Assembly (NCBI GenBank): GCA_026075535.2
Contig: AP026549.1
Coordinates: 3,224,001 to 3,288,000 of the forward strand
Length of the DNA: 64,000 bases
Direction of reading: 5' to 3'
Source: Tricholoma matsutake
Taxonomy: Eukaryota; Basidiomycota; Agaricomycetes; Agaricales; Tricholomataceae
Part shown: positions 45,398 to 54,027 of the stretch, piece after piece
How positions within the stretch are numbered: the stretch's first letter is position 1
How the letters are laid out: every line of letters begins with the position of its first letter
Made by a program: the position numbers and the translations under genes
The notes under the pieces: generated by a model
Told to the model about the DNA's origin: nothing
Database searches by the model: none
Seen by the model: only the letters and a program-made list of their open reading frames with translations

Positions 45398-45752
45398 TAA
45401 ATGAATGTGCCATAGCAAGGTATATACAAAGTATGGCAAACATTGGACAAAAACCTGGCGGACGCATTCAGTGCGATGGACAGGAAGGCAGGACAATGGG
45501 CGGCAAGGTCCACATGACAACAGATGGGCAGTTGATTGATGGGTGCTGATGATGGCGATGTGATGGTGATGTCAAGCAGTGCCACTGATCTTGGCACATG
45601 CTGTGCATTGCTTAGGAATTATCTAAGTGCTCACACCCATTAACCAAGGTTTATCGGAGGAGGCCTATACCTCTCCAACTTACTTCTGTTAGAGGGGGAG
45701 CTCATATCTAGCTCCACCTCTAGTAAGAGGTCATTGGTGGGACTATCAGGTG
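45398..45752 (-). repeat. Right terminal inverted repeat of the KDZ transposon
   Basis: Inverse of 36417-36770; ends GGGACTATCAGGTG directly before the target duplication copy. Confidence 0.88.
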
Positions 45753-45760
45753 GGGGAGCA

Positions 45761-46277
45761 GCAACAGACAGTGTTTAAGGAGTTGAAGAGGAAGTTTGTG
45801 GAGGGACCAATATTAGCCCCAGTAGATTTCACATGCCCCTTATGAGTGGAATCAGATGCATCCGACTTTGCTACTGAAGTGGTATTATCAATGCTGTGCA
45901 AAGATGACAAATGGCATCCTTGCGCATATTTGTCCCAAGGGTTGAATGATGTGGAGAGTAATTATGATGTGCATGACAAAGAGATGTTGGGAATAATATG
46001 AGCATTGGAGGTGTGGAGACATTATTTGGAGGGATGTACACATCAGATTGAAATCTGGATGGACCATCAAAATCTGCAATACTTCATGTCAGCCAAAAAG
46101 CTTAACTGCCAGCAAACACATTGGGTGCTATTCCTGTTTTCACTTAGTCCACAAAGTGGGAAGCTTAATGAGGAAAGCAGATGCATTATCCTGACATATT
46201 GATCACAAAAGGGGGTGGAGGAGGACAATACAAATGTTACCTTACTCAAACACAAATACTTTTGTATTTGCGCTATG
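45761..46277 (+). pseudogene. Element C RNase H region
   Basis: Continues the RT frame as QQQTVFKELKRKFVEGPILA, then VESDASDFATEVVLSMLC, the RNase H core, and RHYLEGCTHQIEIWMDHQNL. TGA codons stand before VESD and before ALEVWRH where Arg is usual. Frame changes follow FLFSL and near DALS-like sequence at 46190. The frame then reads EEDNTNVTLLKHKYF to HQG, where composite element II interrupts it at 46288. Confidence 0.85.
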
Positions 46278-46304
46278 CATCAAGGGCAGTACTTTACACT
46301 CCCC

Positions 46305-46510
46305 CCCCCAGTCCGAGCGGACTCCGCTCAGACTCTGCTCAGACACTCGGACACTCGGACTGTCCGAGGACTTTACTCAGACTCTGCTCGGACTCTGCTT
46401 GGACTCTGCTCGGACACTCGGACTGCACTCAGACTTTGCTCAGACAACATCAATTGTGCATTTATTTACACCTTCTAAGTACTGTCCAAGCAAAGTCCAA
46501 GTTCCAGTCT
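46305..46510 (-). repeat. GTCCGAG word array, left arm of element II
   Basis: There are about fifteen copies of CTCGGAC/CTCAGAC words (complement GTCCGAG/GTCTGAG) in period 8-16. Nearly the same array lies at 590-760. Confidence 0.75.
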
Positions 46511-46546
46511 TAGAGAAAGTCTTATAAGTCTCACAAAATAATGTGT

Positions 46547-46633
46547 GCACAGCAGGAATTGAACCAACAGCCTTCTGGACTAGCAATCACATGACAACAA
46601 AACATGCACACTCTACCACTTAAGCCAAGTAGT
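46547..46633 (-). ncRNA. tRNA-like module, left arm of element II
   Basis: Minus strand: A box TGGCTTAAGTGG (46616-46627) and B box GGTTCAATTCC (46555-46565). Near-identical to 470-556. Reads outward. Confidence 0.6.
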
Positions 46634-46689
46634 CATTTCAAGTTACATACATCATATCTATTTATTACTGAAATCTAATTTTTATATAT

Positions 46690-46810
46690 ATCATGAATAG
46701 ATTATTAAATTGACCCCCTCGCATCTGTGCAAGGGGTAATTAATATGGGTAATTAAATAATACTAAGCCCTCCCCTCGCAAGCTCGAGGGAGGGGGCCGT
46801 AACTATCAAT
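46690..46810 (-). repeat. CCCTC-class hairpins of element II
   Basis: CCCCTCGCA pairs with TGCAAGGGG with bulges (46712-46737), and a CCCTCCCCTCG/CGAGGGAGGGG stem lies near 46770-46798. Confidence 0.55.
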
Positions 46811-46929
46811 AATAAAAATAAATTAAAAACACCCACCATGAGCAACAGTTGCTTGTGGCGGCATTCGTCTCTCCCTGGGTTGTCCCCTGGCCGTCTTGCT
46901 CTCCTGTCCCCATTCTTCTCCCCCCCGAA

Positions 46930-47460
46930 CCACCCCACGAGCAGATGCTCGTAGGCATGGGGTGGGTGTTGTCGTCTCCCTTCCCCCTCATCTCCCTTCC
47001 CTCTTGTCTCCATTCCCTCTTGTCTCCCTTCCCTCTCATCTCCATTCCCTCTTGTCTCCCTTCCCTCTTGTCTCCCTTCCCCCTCGTCTCCCTTCCCCCT
47101 CATCTCTTCACCCTCACCTTCCACCCTGTGAGCAGGGGCTCGCAGCAGTGGTGGTGGTGGTGTCCCCCCATCGTCGTCGTCGCCAGTAGTAGTTTGTACC
47201 TAAAAAAAGTTGGTTAGAATCAAAAAATGAAATGAGAAAAGGAAAAAAAAAATTATCTAGAACCCAAGAGACGTTGACGTCTCTTGGGCCTTTTTTGTCT
47301 CCCTGTTGGTACCTGCACTCTCACACCCCCCATCCACCCTGCGAGCAGTTGCCTGCGGTGGTTATGGGGGGTGCTGGCTGTTGTTGGGGTCTCCTCTAAT
47401 TGTCATCATTCCACCCATCATCCACCCTATGAGCAGTGGCTCATAGGGCTGGGGCGGGTG
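46930..47460 (-). repeat. GAGCA-class hairpins of element II (four)
   Basis: CACGAGCA..TGCTCGT (46936-46953), GTGAGCA..GCTCGC (near 47131), GCGAGCA..TGCCTGC (near 47341) and ATGAGCA..GCTCAT (near 47430). Stem flanks differ but stay mostly paired; each lies beside GGGTGG-type sequence. Confidence 0.65.
47263..47288 (-). repeat. CCCAAGAG hairpin, second cassette unit of element II
   Basis: CCCAAGAGACGT and ACGTCTCTTGGG form a perfect 12-bp stem with a 2-base loop. Next to it (47262-47200, minus) lies intron-like sequence ending TTTTTTTAG before GTACAAACTACTACTGG; the donor is degenerate (GATAAT). Confidence 0.7.
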
Positions 47461-47619
47461 GTGTTGTCATTCCCTGTGGTCATCATCGTTGTTAGCAGCT
47501 GCTCTCCCCCATGCAAACAGTTGCTTGCACTGGCAGGGGCGGCTGCTGGGTCGTGGTCTCATCGTTGTTCCTCATTTGGTGGTTTTGGGGTCATTGTGCT
47601 GCTACAGTATAGATATAAC

Positions 47620-47902
47620 CTATAATTAATGAAAAAATGTGTTAGCTTAAAGAAAACATGAGAAAAGAAAAAAGAAAAAACTCACCTGGGGCCCAAATGA
47701 CTCTATCGTCATTTGGGCCCATTTCATCGTGTGCTGGCATGGGGCCCATGGCTGTGGGGTGTTCAGGGGGCAGTGGCAGCAGCGGGACACGGGAGGCATC
47801 ATCGTCGGGTGGTGGTGGTGGTGGTGGTTGGTGGTGAATGATGATGATCAATGATGAGCTGGCATCATCGTTGGTGATGCGGCTGTGTTGATTTGTCATC
47901 AC
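47620..47902 (-). CDS. Element II cassette ORF, first exon plus intron
   Basis: Minus strand from ATG 47902: a His/Pro-rich region (IIIIHHQPPPPPPPDDD), then PLLPLPPEHPTAMGPMPAH and MGPNDDRVIWAP in the GGGCCC hairpin (47689-47720). The donor GTGAGT at 47685 and acceptor ATTATAG at 47620 define a 66-bp intron with branch GCTAACA. The downstream exon opens GTTATATC and meets a stop early. The plan is the same as in elements I and III; function unknown. Confidence 0.4.
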
Positions 47903-47944
47903 AGCCGGGGTGGTACATAGAGAGATAAAACTATCTACCTGTAA

Positions 47945-48030
47945 TGATACTTTAGTCTAACAGTTATATTGTTGCCTTAAATGTACTTTATCATGTGACT
48001 ACAAGGGTTCAATCCCTGCGGTAGCCACTG
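47945..48030 (+). ncRNA. tRNA-like module, right arm of element II
   Basis: A-box-like TTAGTCTAACAGTTA (47952-47966) and B-box-like GGGTTCAATCCC (48005-48016). Unlike the left-arm module in sequence. Reads outward, to the right. Confidence 0.55.
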
Positions 48031-48059
48031 ATTTTTCAGTCAATTATATAAGCAACTCA

Positions 48060-48285
48060 GACAGTCCTAGGACTGTACAAGTCCTGGTCCACTCGGACTC
48101 TGCTCGGATGCTCAGACAGTCCGAGGACTCAGCTCAGACTCAGCTCGGACTGGACATTTAGTTTGGCAGGACTTTCAGCCAAAGAAGTCCAAGCAAAGTC
48201 CAAGCAAAGTCCTTGGACAGTACTCAGACAGTACTCGGACAGTCTGAGTGTCCGAGCGGAGTCTGCTCGGATTGGGGGGGGGGAG
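48060..48285 (+). repeat. GTCCGAG/ACTCGGAC word array, right arm of element II
   Basis: Dense GTCCGAG, GTCCAAG, CTCGGAC and CAGTACTCGGACAGT words end in a G-run and the terminus GAGTGTAAAG. Confidence 0.7.
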
Positions 48286-48308
48286 TGTAAAGACCTCCAT
48301 CAAGGGCA

Positions 48309-48454
48309 TCTATTAATAGATAGCTCAGAAATGGAAATGTTGTCTAAAATTAGACAATATTTGGAGATGGATGATGATGTAGTGGAAGCTGTGAAAACTC
48401 TGAAGGGAGAGAAGCAGGGTAATATTAAAGGAGATGAATGGGCTGAGAGCAAGG
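48309..48454 (+). pseudogene. Element C segment before integrase
   Basis: Continues as LLIDSSEMEMLSKIRQYLEM and VVEAVKTLKGEKQG to the hAT-like MITE. A one-base frame difference is needed near 48445 to enter the integrase N-terminal frame after the MITE. Confidence 0.7.
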
Positions 48455-48462
48455 GTTGGTGT

Positions 48463-49937
48463 TAGTGCTTGAAAGTCTGGTCTGGTCCTGGTTTTTCACC
48501 CTCCTGGGGTCAACCCAGGAACTGAACCAGTCTTGTATATTCATATTTTCTATGGAACCATGGACTGAACCACCAGGAACCAGTTAGACTGGTCCTGAAT
48601 GGTTCACAAACTAGTTCTGACCAGTCTTGAACTGGACTGGTCTCTGCAGACTACATACTACTACTGTACTTATATGTCATAAATTTGATTACAACAATGA
48701 AATAAAAATGAAAAGAAATCCACCCTGCAAGCAGCGGCTCACAAGGCTGGATGTGGGGGGATGGCTCATTAGTACGAAAAGAAAAATAATGGCCCCCTCC
48801 ATCTCATGTTTTGAGCAAGGGAGGGGGCTGTTGCTGTTGTTGTTGTTGTTGTCCCCATTGCTGCTGTTGTGGTTGTTGTCCCCATTGTGGCCATCGTTGT
48901 CATTCGGAGCGCTAGGGTTGCATCGTCCAGTGTCATGGGCTGTGGCATTGGTGTTGGCATTGTTCATTGGTGTTGGCATTGACCATTGGTGTTGGTGTTG
49001 GTGTTGTCCGTTGTCATTGGTGCTGGCATTGGTGTGGTCTGTTGGTGTTGGCATCGCCCATGCTCATGGCATCGTCACCATCTCTGTGTGTCATGGCATG
49101 GGGACCCATTGTTCATTGTTGTAAGTGGTTAGTGCCTGCAATCCACCCCATGAGCAGTGGCTCATGAGGCTGGAGGTGGGTGCTTGGTTGTTGGTCATTG
49201 TTAACCTTTTGAGGGGGGGGGTGGGGTCATTAGTGGCATGGCAGCGCTGAAGTGACATGGCATACCTGGTGCCTGTTGTTTGTTGTCCCTGTCCATCATT
49301 TGTTCAAGTTGTCCCCACCCATCATTTGTCGTCCTGTCCCACTCAGCAAGCACCAAAGTTTAAACCTAAAAAACATATAAAAGATTAGTTGTAAAGAAAC
49401 AATGAAAAAAGATAGTTACCTGGGGCATAAATATGCCCCAGTTGTGTGCGAGGAAGTCATCATCTTGAAGTCATTGTCGAGGGATGTTGATGAAGTGAGA
49501 CCATGAGAACTTAGTAAACAATGCCAGAAAAGTGGCACCACTTCCATTTGTGCTTGCATTAGAAACATGCAAACAACAACAAATGGTCTGTGCCCTTCCT
49601 GGGGTATTTAAACTGCTCACTTTCCACTTATTCTTGCTCAGGTGTCCCCCACTATGTAGCATTTTTTATCATGTTTATATTTTTAGTAGTTATAATACCT
49701 TATAATACATATATCTATTTTGCACCTAATCAGACCCCAGAGAGGACCATAAATTCAGTCCTTCACCAGTTTGAACCGGTCTTAAACAGTTTTAGCAAGT
49801 GTATGTGATAAGCAGAACCATGGACTGGACTGCTTTGTTAAGGTGTGAAACTGGAACTGATAGTCCTACAGGACCAGTTCTGGTTTGGTCTGGTCTTCGT
49901 CTTTTTCTGGTTCAATGAGCCAGACCTTTAAGCACTA
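48463..49937. mobile_element. hAT-like MITE carrying the hairpin-intron cassette (1.48 kb)
   Basis: Ends TAGTGCTTGAAAG and CTTTAAGCACTA; exact 8-bp duplication GTTGGTGT (48455-48462, 49938-49945). The arms are rich in GACCAGT/ACTGGTC words. The centre has a GAGCA-class hairpin pair (48727, 49149-49166), a CCCTC-class hairpin (48792-48828) and a CTGGGGCATA hairpin (49420-49441) abutting a 54-bp intron-like unit. There is no transposase and no tRNA-like module. Confidence 0.85.
49366..49441 (-). other. Hairpin plus intron-like unit in the hAT-like MITE
   Basis: CTGGGGCATA/TATGCCCCAG (49420-49441) is a perfect 10-bp stem with a 2-base loop. The minus-strand donor GTAACT starts at 49419, directly after it; the acceptor TTTTTTAG ends at 49366 with branch ACTAAT. 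Same geometry as GGGCCC hairpin plus intron in elements I-III, with an unrelated stem sequence. Confidence 0.6.
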
Positions 49938-49945
49938 GTTGGTGT

Positions 49946-51297
49946 TATTCCGAGGGAAGGTGTATGTACCAAAGGATCAGGATTTGCAAAGGGAGATCGT
50001 CTGGATACATAATAATATGCCAACTGCTGGACACCCAGGAAGATGGAAGACATTGGAATTAGTAATGAGGAATTATTGGTGGCCTGGAATTTCTAAATAT
50101 ATGTTGGGGTATGTGGATGGATGTGATACATGCATGAGGGGGAAGAAATTTCCAGAGAAACCTGCAGGGAAATTAATGCTGAACCTCATACCAAAAGCAC
50201 CATGGCAAGATATATCTGTAGATTTTATCACCAGACTACCCAAAGCTCAAGGGTACAATGCAATATTTGTAGTATGCAACCGCTTTACAAAGGAGGTCCA
50301 TATTATTCCTACCACTACAGAAACCTCATCATTGGGCTTGGTGCATCTCTACCTAACTCAGGTATGGTGGTTACATGGATTACCTGATACTGTTATCTCT
50401 GATTGTGGACCACAATTCACTTCTGCATTTATGTGAGAATTAAACAACATATTGGGAATTCAGACTAAATTTTCTATGGCATATCACCCACAAACTGATG
50501 GGCAGACAGAGAGGATGAACCAGGAGTTGGAGCAGTACCTATGCATGTTTGTCAACTACCGACAAACCAACTGGCCCAAATGGCTGGCAATTGCCAAACT
50601 TTCTCACAATAACAAATTCCATTTGGCTACTCAGATGTCACCCTTCTTCACTGATTATGGGTCTCATCCCTGCATGGGAATAGAACCCCAAAGGGAAATT
50701 AAGGTACAATTGGTAAAAGACTTTGTATCCAATATGCAAAAGGTACACAAAGAAGCAGAGGCAGCATTGATGAAAGCATGTGATGATACAATACAACACA
50801 TGGATCATACTTGAGCTCCTCCTCCACAGTACAATGTTGGCAACTTGGTATGGCTTAGTACCAAGGACCTTAATATTCCATGACCTTCTAGGAAACTCAC
50901 AGAGAAACAAGTTGGCCCATATGCAATCTCCAAAGTAATTTTGCCTAATGCAGTAGTGTTAAAATTACCTCGATCATTCAAGATTGATTCTGAGATTAAC
51001 ATTTCCTGCCTATGCCCCTACTACTTGTCCACAATTCCTGGCCAACAAACCACTCCACAAGCTCTAATAACTGTAGAAGGTGCTCCAGAATATGTAGTCA
51101 AAGAAATTCTAGACTTATGTCTTCAACAAAATAAATTGGAGTTCATAATAAAGTGGAAGAACTATACTGACAAAAACAATTTGTGGGAACCCAAAGAGAA
51201 TTGTAAGCAAGTGCATAACACAATTGCCCAATTCTTTAATTGTAATCCAAATTCTCCATATCACATTGTGAGAATGGTGTATGAGGGGATGAAATTC
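49946..51297 (+). pseudogene. Element C integrase and chromodomain
   Basis: After the MITE: LFRGKVYVPKDQDLQ, the zinc site HNNMPTAGHPGRW and CDTCMRGKK, catalytic residues in SVDFITRLP, SDCGPQFTS and GQTERMNQELEQYL, and a chromodomain (YVVKEILDLCL, LEFIIKWKNYTDKNNLWEP). Stops after TSAFM, after MDHT and in NIP.PSRKL are TGA at positions where Arg is usual. The reading ends near 51297, where sequence shared with the hAT-like MITE begins. Confidence 0.88.
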
Positions 51298-51757
51298 TGT
51301 AAACTGCTTGCTTTCCACTTATTCTTGCTCGGGTGTCCCTCACTACATAGCATTTTTGTATCATGTTTATATTTTTAGTAGTTATAATACCTTATAATAC
51401 ATATATCTATTTGCACCTAATCAGACCCCAGAGAGGACTGTAGGTTCAATCCTTCACTGGTTTAAACTGGTCTTAAACAGTTCTAGCAAGTGTATGTGAT
51501 AAGCAGGACCATGGACTGGACTGCCTTGTTAAGGCGATATTGATTGTTGATTGAGATGGATCATGTACCTTGGCAATGTGGTCTAGACCAGTCATGACCA
51601 GTTCTAGATGGTCACACAATGTCCACCAATCTGGCAGAACTGTTGACCATAACCGCATACTACTGAGGAAGACCATGACCAAAAGTCTGGTTACACCTAT
51701 GGTTCTGTTCAGTCATTAATTATTTTCTGGTCTTAGCAACTGGACCTTCAAGCACTA
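51298..51757. mobile_element. Right-end fragment related to the hAT-like MITE
   Basis: 51298-51520 matches 49612-49835 inside the MITE. The fragment ends CTTCAAGCACTA, the MITE terminus. Either this is a truncated MITE copy, or the MITE carries a captured piece of the element C 3' end. Confidence 0.65.
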
Positions 51758-52114
51758 GGTGTAACATTCGTGTTTTGGCATGGCTAGGGCAGATTGTGGT
51801 CGATGTAGATGTGAAAGTAAGATCAAAATCAACAATCACATGTGTTGATTAACGAGTACTTTACACTCCCCCACCTATTCCGGTTGGATTCCAGTTCGTC
51901 CAGCCGGAATTTCCAGAATTTCTGGAATCCGGTGGAATTTTTTTTGTATGTAGTTTTCCCTATGCAGCACAATTCTGGTCGGAATAAGGATCCAATTTAC
52001 AGCCAGAATCCCCAGAATCTGACCGGACTCATCACAACCGGAATAACAGGAATAACTGGACTAACCAGAATAACCGGAATGCACGTGCTTTCCCAAATAA
52101 AAGTTCGACACACA

Positions 52115-52185
52115 TCAATAATCAAACTCTTGACCTTGGGTCTGCATACATAACAGCACGCTTAACCACTGAGCTACCAAGCAAT
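52115..52185 (-). ncRNA. tRNA-like module, left arm of element III
   Basis: Minus strand: good A box GGTAGCTCAGTGGTTAAGC (52160-52178); weak B-box-like AGAGTTTGATT. Reads outward. Confidence 0.5.
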
Positions 52186-52293
52186 TATTCTTTGGTATAC
52201 ATTAAATACTTTTATTACCCAACCAAGGTACGTAGTTAATCACAGCCATTAACGGAATAATTGATAAGTATGCATATGCATGACATGTGACAC

Positions 52294-53071
52294 GTGACTG
52301 CCAGCTCACAACCACTACCACCACTGTCGCCAATGCTGCCTCCTCCTCCTCTCCACTCTACCACCACCACTGTGTGTGCACCTACCACCACCATTCCCAT
52401 GCCCAATGCCACCATCACCACCACCTTCAAACGAGCCGACTGGATGGAACGCGGGCCCTATGTAAGTTTTTTTCGTTTGGTTTTTGTTTTAATAAACTAA
52501 CTAACTCATTTTCTTAGTTTTCTAGGTTATAATCTACTAGTAACGACGCCACCACCCGCAAACGAGCCAACACGGGCCCAAATGATGCAGATCGCGTCGT
52601 TTGGGCCCTATGTAAGTTTTTTTCGTTTGGTTTTTGTTTTAATAAACTAACTAACTCATTTTTTTAGTTTTCTAGGTTATAATCTACTAGTAATGATGCC
52701 ACCACCTGCAAACGAGCCAACACGGGCCCAAACGACGCAGATCGCATCATTTGGGCCCTACATAAGTTTTTTTTGTTTGGTTTTTGTTTTAATAAATTAA
52801 CTAACTCATTTTTTTAATTTTCTAGGTTATAATCTACTAGTAACGACGTCACCACCCGCAAACGAGCCAACACGGGCCCAAACGATGCAGATCGCGTCGT
52901 TTGGGCCCTATGTGAGTTTTTTTCATTTGCTTTTTGTTTTTATAAACTAACTAATTGTAATTTATTGCTTTTTAGGTTGTATACTACTGGGGACGACCTG
53001 CCACGACGAAAAACGCGCAACCCATGCCCATGCCCACCCGATCCCCTCCTCCCCATTCAAATGGGATGTGA
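52294..53071 (+). CDS. Element III cassette ORF with repeated introns
   Basis: ATG 52294 opens a Pro/Thr/Ser-rich region (MLPPPPLHSTTTTVCAP; PNATITTTFKRADWMERGPY) that stops being coding-like at the first GTAAGT (52462). The last exon (52976-53071) reads VVYYWGRPATTKNAQPM and RSPPPHSNGM to TGA 53069, matching the second exon of element I. Between them stand three more hairpin-intron units. If the whole 52462-52975 is removed as one intron, the frame joins GPY to VVYYWG. Small protein with no known domain; conservation with element I across the intron is the main support. Confidence 0.4.
52453..52975 (+). repeat. Four tandem 150-bp hairpin-intron units
   Basis: Units start at 52453, 52603, 52753 and 52903. 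Each has GGGCCC(T/A) then a 64-bp intron-like stretch (52462-52525, 52612-52675, 52762-52825, 52912-52975) with GTAAGT or GTGAGT donor, CTAACTAAC branch and TTCTAG or TTTTAG acceptor. In unit 3 the donor reads CATAAG, lost by a CG-to-CA change. Full GGGCCC hairpins lie at 52574-52608, 52724-52758 and 52874-52908. Confidence 0.8.
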
Positions 53072-53269
53072 GGCTGTCAACATGGGCTAGGAGGGTGCAG
53101 AGGGATGCCAGGAGACCCCAGAAGGGGGGTACCTGCCTAGTAAGCACCCACCAACTTCTGTACCCGTGCCATGTCGCACTGACGCGCCCAAACCCCCCCC
53201 CCCTCCCCAAAAAAAAAAAAAAAAGAAAAAAAAAGAAATTCAGACAGGGGATGACAGCGGCAAATGACG

Positions 53270-53660
53270 ACAAGCCACCCACCCCCAGCCTCACGAGCAA
53301 CTGCTCATGGGGTGGAACGTGGGTGGAACGGTGCCCAGGCACAGGGACAGGAGACAACAATGACACACCACCCGCCCCCAGCCTCATGAGCAACTGCTCA
53401 TGGGGTGGATCATGGGTGGAATGACAACAACGACAAGCCACCCACCCCCAGCCTCACGAGCAACTGCTCGTGGGGTGGAACATGGGTGGAACGGCACCCA
53501 GGTGCAGGGATAGGAGATGACAATGCACCACCCGCCCCCAGCCTCATGAGCAACTGCTCGTGGGGTGGATCGTGGGTGGAACAACAATGATGACAAGCCA
53601 CCTACCCCCAGCCTCATGAACAACTGCTCGTGGGGTGGATCATGGGTGGAAGGACAGACA
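53270..53660 (+). repeat. Array of five GAGCA-class hairpins
   Basis: ATGAGCAACTGCTCATG or a close variant recurs near 53290, 53385, 53455, 53550 and 53625, each flanked by CCACCC(C/G)CCCAGCCTC and GGGGTGGA. One frame reads PPTPSLTSNCSWGG and PPAPSLMSNCSWGG alternately. Confidence 0.8.
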
Positions 53661-53679
53661 ACAGCGGGGTCGCGTACCC

Positions 53680-53945
53680 TCCCCCTCCCCCGCACTTCGT
53701 GTGGGGAGGGATTTTTTTTGTATTTTTAATTATTTATTAGTATTGTGCCCCCCCTCCCCTGTTTTGCATGGGGGAGGGATTTTTTTCTTCATGTTTTTAC
53801 CTCCCCCCTCGTGTTCGGCGTGAGGGGTTAGCTTTTTATGTATATAAATAAAACTCCCTCTCGCATCTTGTGAGAGGGAGGATTTTTTGTTTATGTATAT
53901 AATTACAATTATCCCCACTCCCTCGCATTCAATGTGAGGGATGTG
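53680..53945 (+). repeat. Array of CCCTC-class hairpins followed by T-runs
   Basis: Five stems with variable sequence (CCCTCCCC..CGCA / TGTGGGGAGGG; CCCCTCCCC / GGGGGAGGG; CCCCTCG / TGAGGGG; CTCCCTCTCGCA / TGTGAGAGGGAG; CTCCCTCGCA / TGTGAGGGA). The first two and the fourth are followed directly by GATTTTTT-type T-runs. Confidence 0.7.
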
Positions 53946-54027
53946 GTTAATTAAAAAATTTTGATCTTAACTACTTCGAAAAAAAATTAGAGTGTCATGA
54001 ATAAACATTATATTACTATCTAATAAT

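Larger units (their letters stand above)
36417..45752 (-). mobile_element. KDZ DNA transposon, 9.3 kb
   Basis: The terminal inverted repeats start CACCTGATAGTCCC and extend about 355 bp. The flanking 8 bp GGGGAGCA (36409-36416 and 45753-45760) are identical. Taking out the element and one copy joins the element C RT frame without any shift (WRWGE to QQQTVF). Inside are a KDZ-type transposase (minus), two gene fragments with a viroplasmin/RNase H1-N-like domain (minus), an LTR-like block, and a multi-exon gene on the plus strand next to the right repeat. An 8-bp duplication agrees with what I recall for Zisupton-type elements. Confidence 0.85.
46289..48297. mobile_element. Composite non-autonomous element II (2.0 kb)
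   Basis: Flanked by the 11-bp direct repeat CATCAAGGGCA (46278-46288 and 48298-48308). Removal restores the element C frame (HQG to HLLIDSSEM). Inverted ends: ACTTTACACTCCCCCC and GGGGGGAGTGTAAAG, each followed inward by GTCCGAGCGGA words. Each arm has an outward tRNA-like module; the centre holds the hairpin-intron cassette on the minus strand. A 9-11 bp duplication is in the range known for Mutator-like elements, but no transposase is present. Confidence 0.8.
31600..51297 (+). mobile_element. Ty3/Gypsy chromovirus, element C, split by five insertions
   Basis: Coding parts occur in order on the plus strand: gag (31620-33320), protease (33500-34264), RT (35669-36408), RNase H (45761-46277), zinc-binding region (48309-48454), integrase and chromodomain (49946-51297). 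Subtracting the five insertions and their duplications leaves about 4.8 kb, a normal gag-pol length. No LTR of this element was found, so both ends are missing or unrecognised. Confidence 0.88.

Noticed and set aside
46849..47217. Open frames rich in PSLLSPFPLVSLP in element II
   Set aside because: They arise from a CTCCCTTCC simple repeat and do not continue across the hairpin-intron plan that the elements share.
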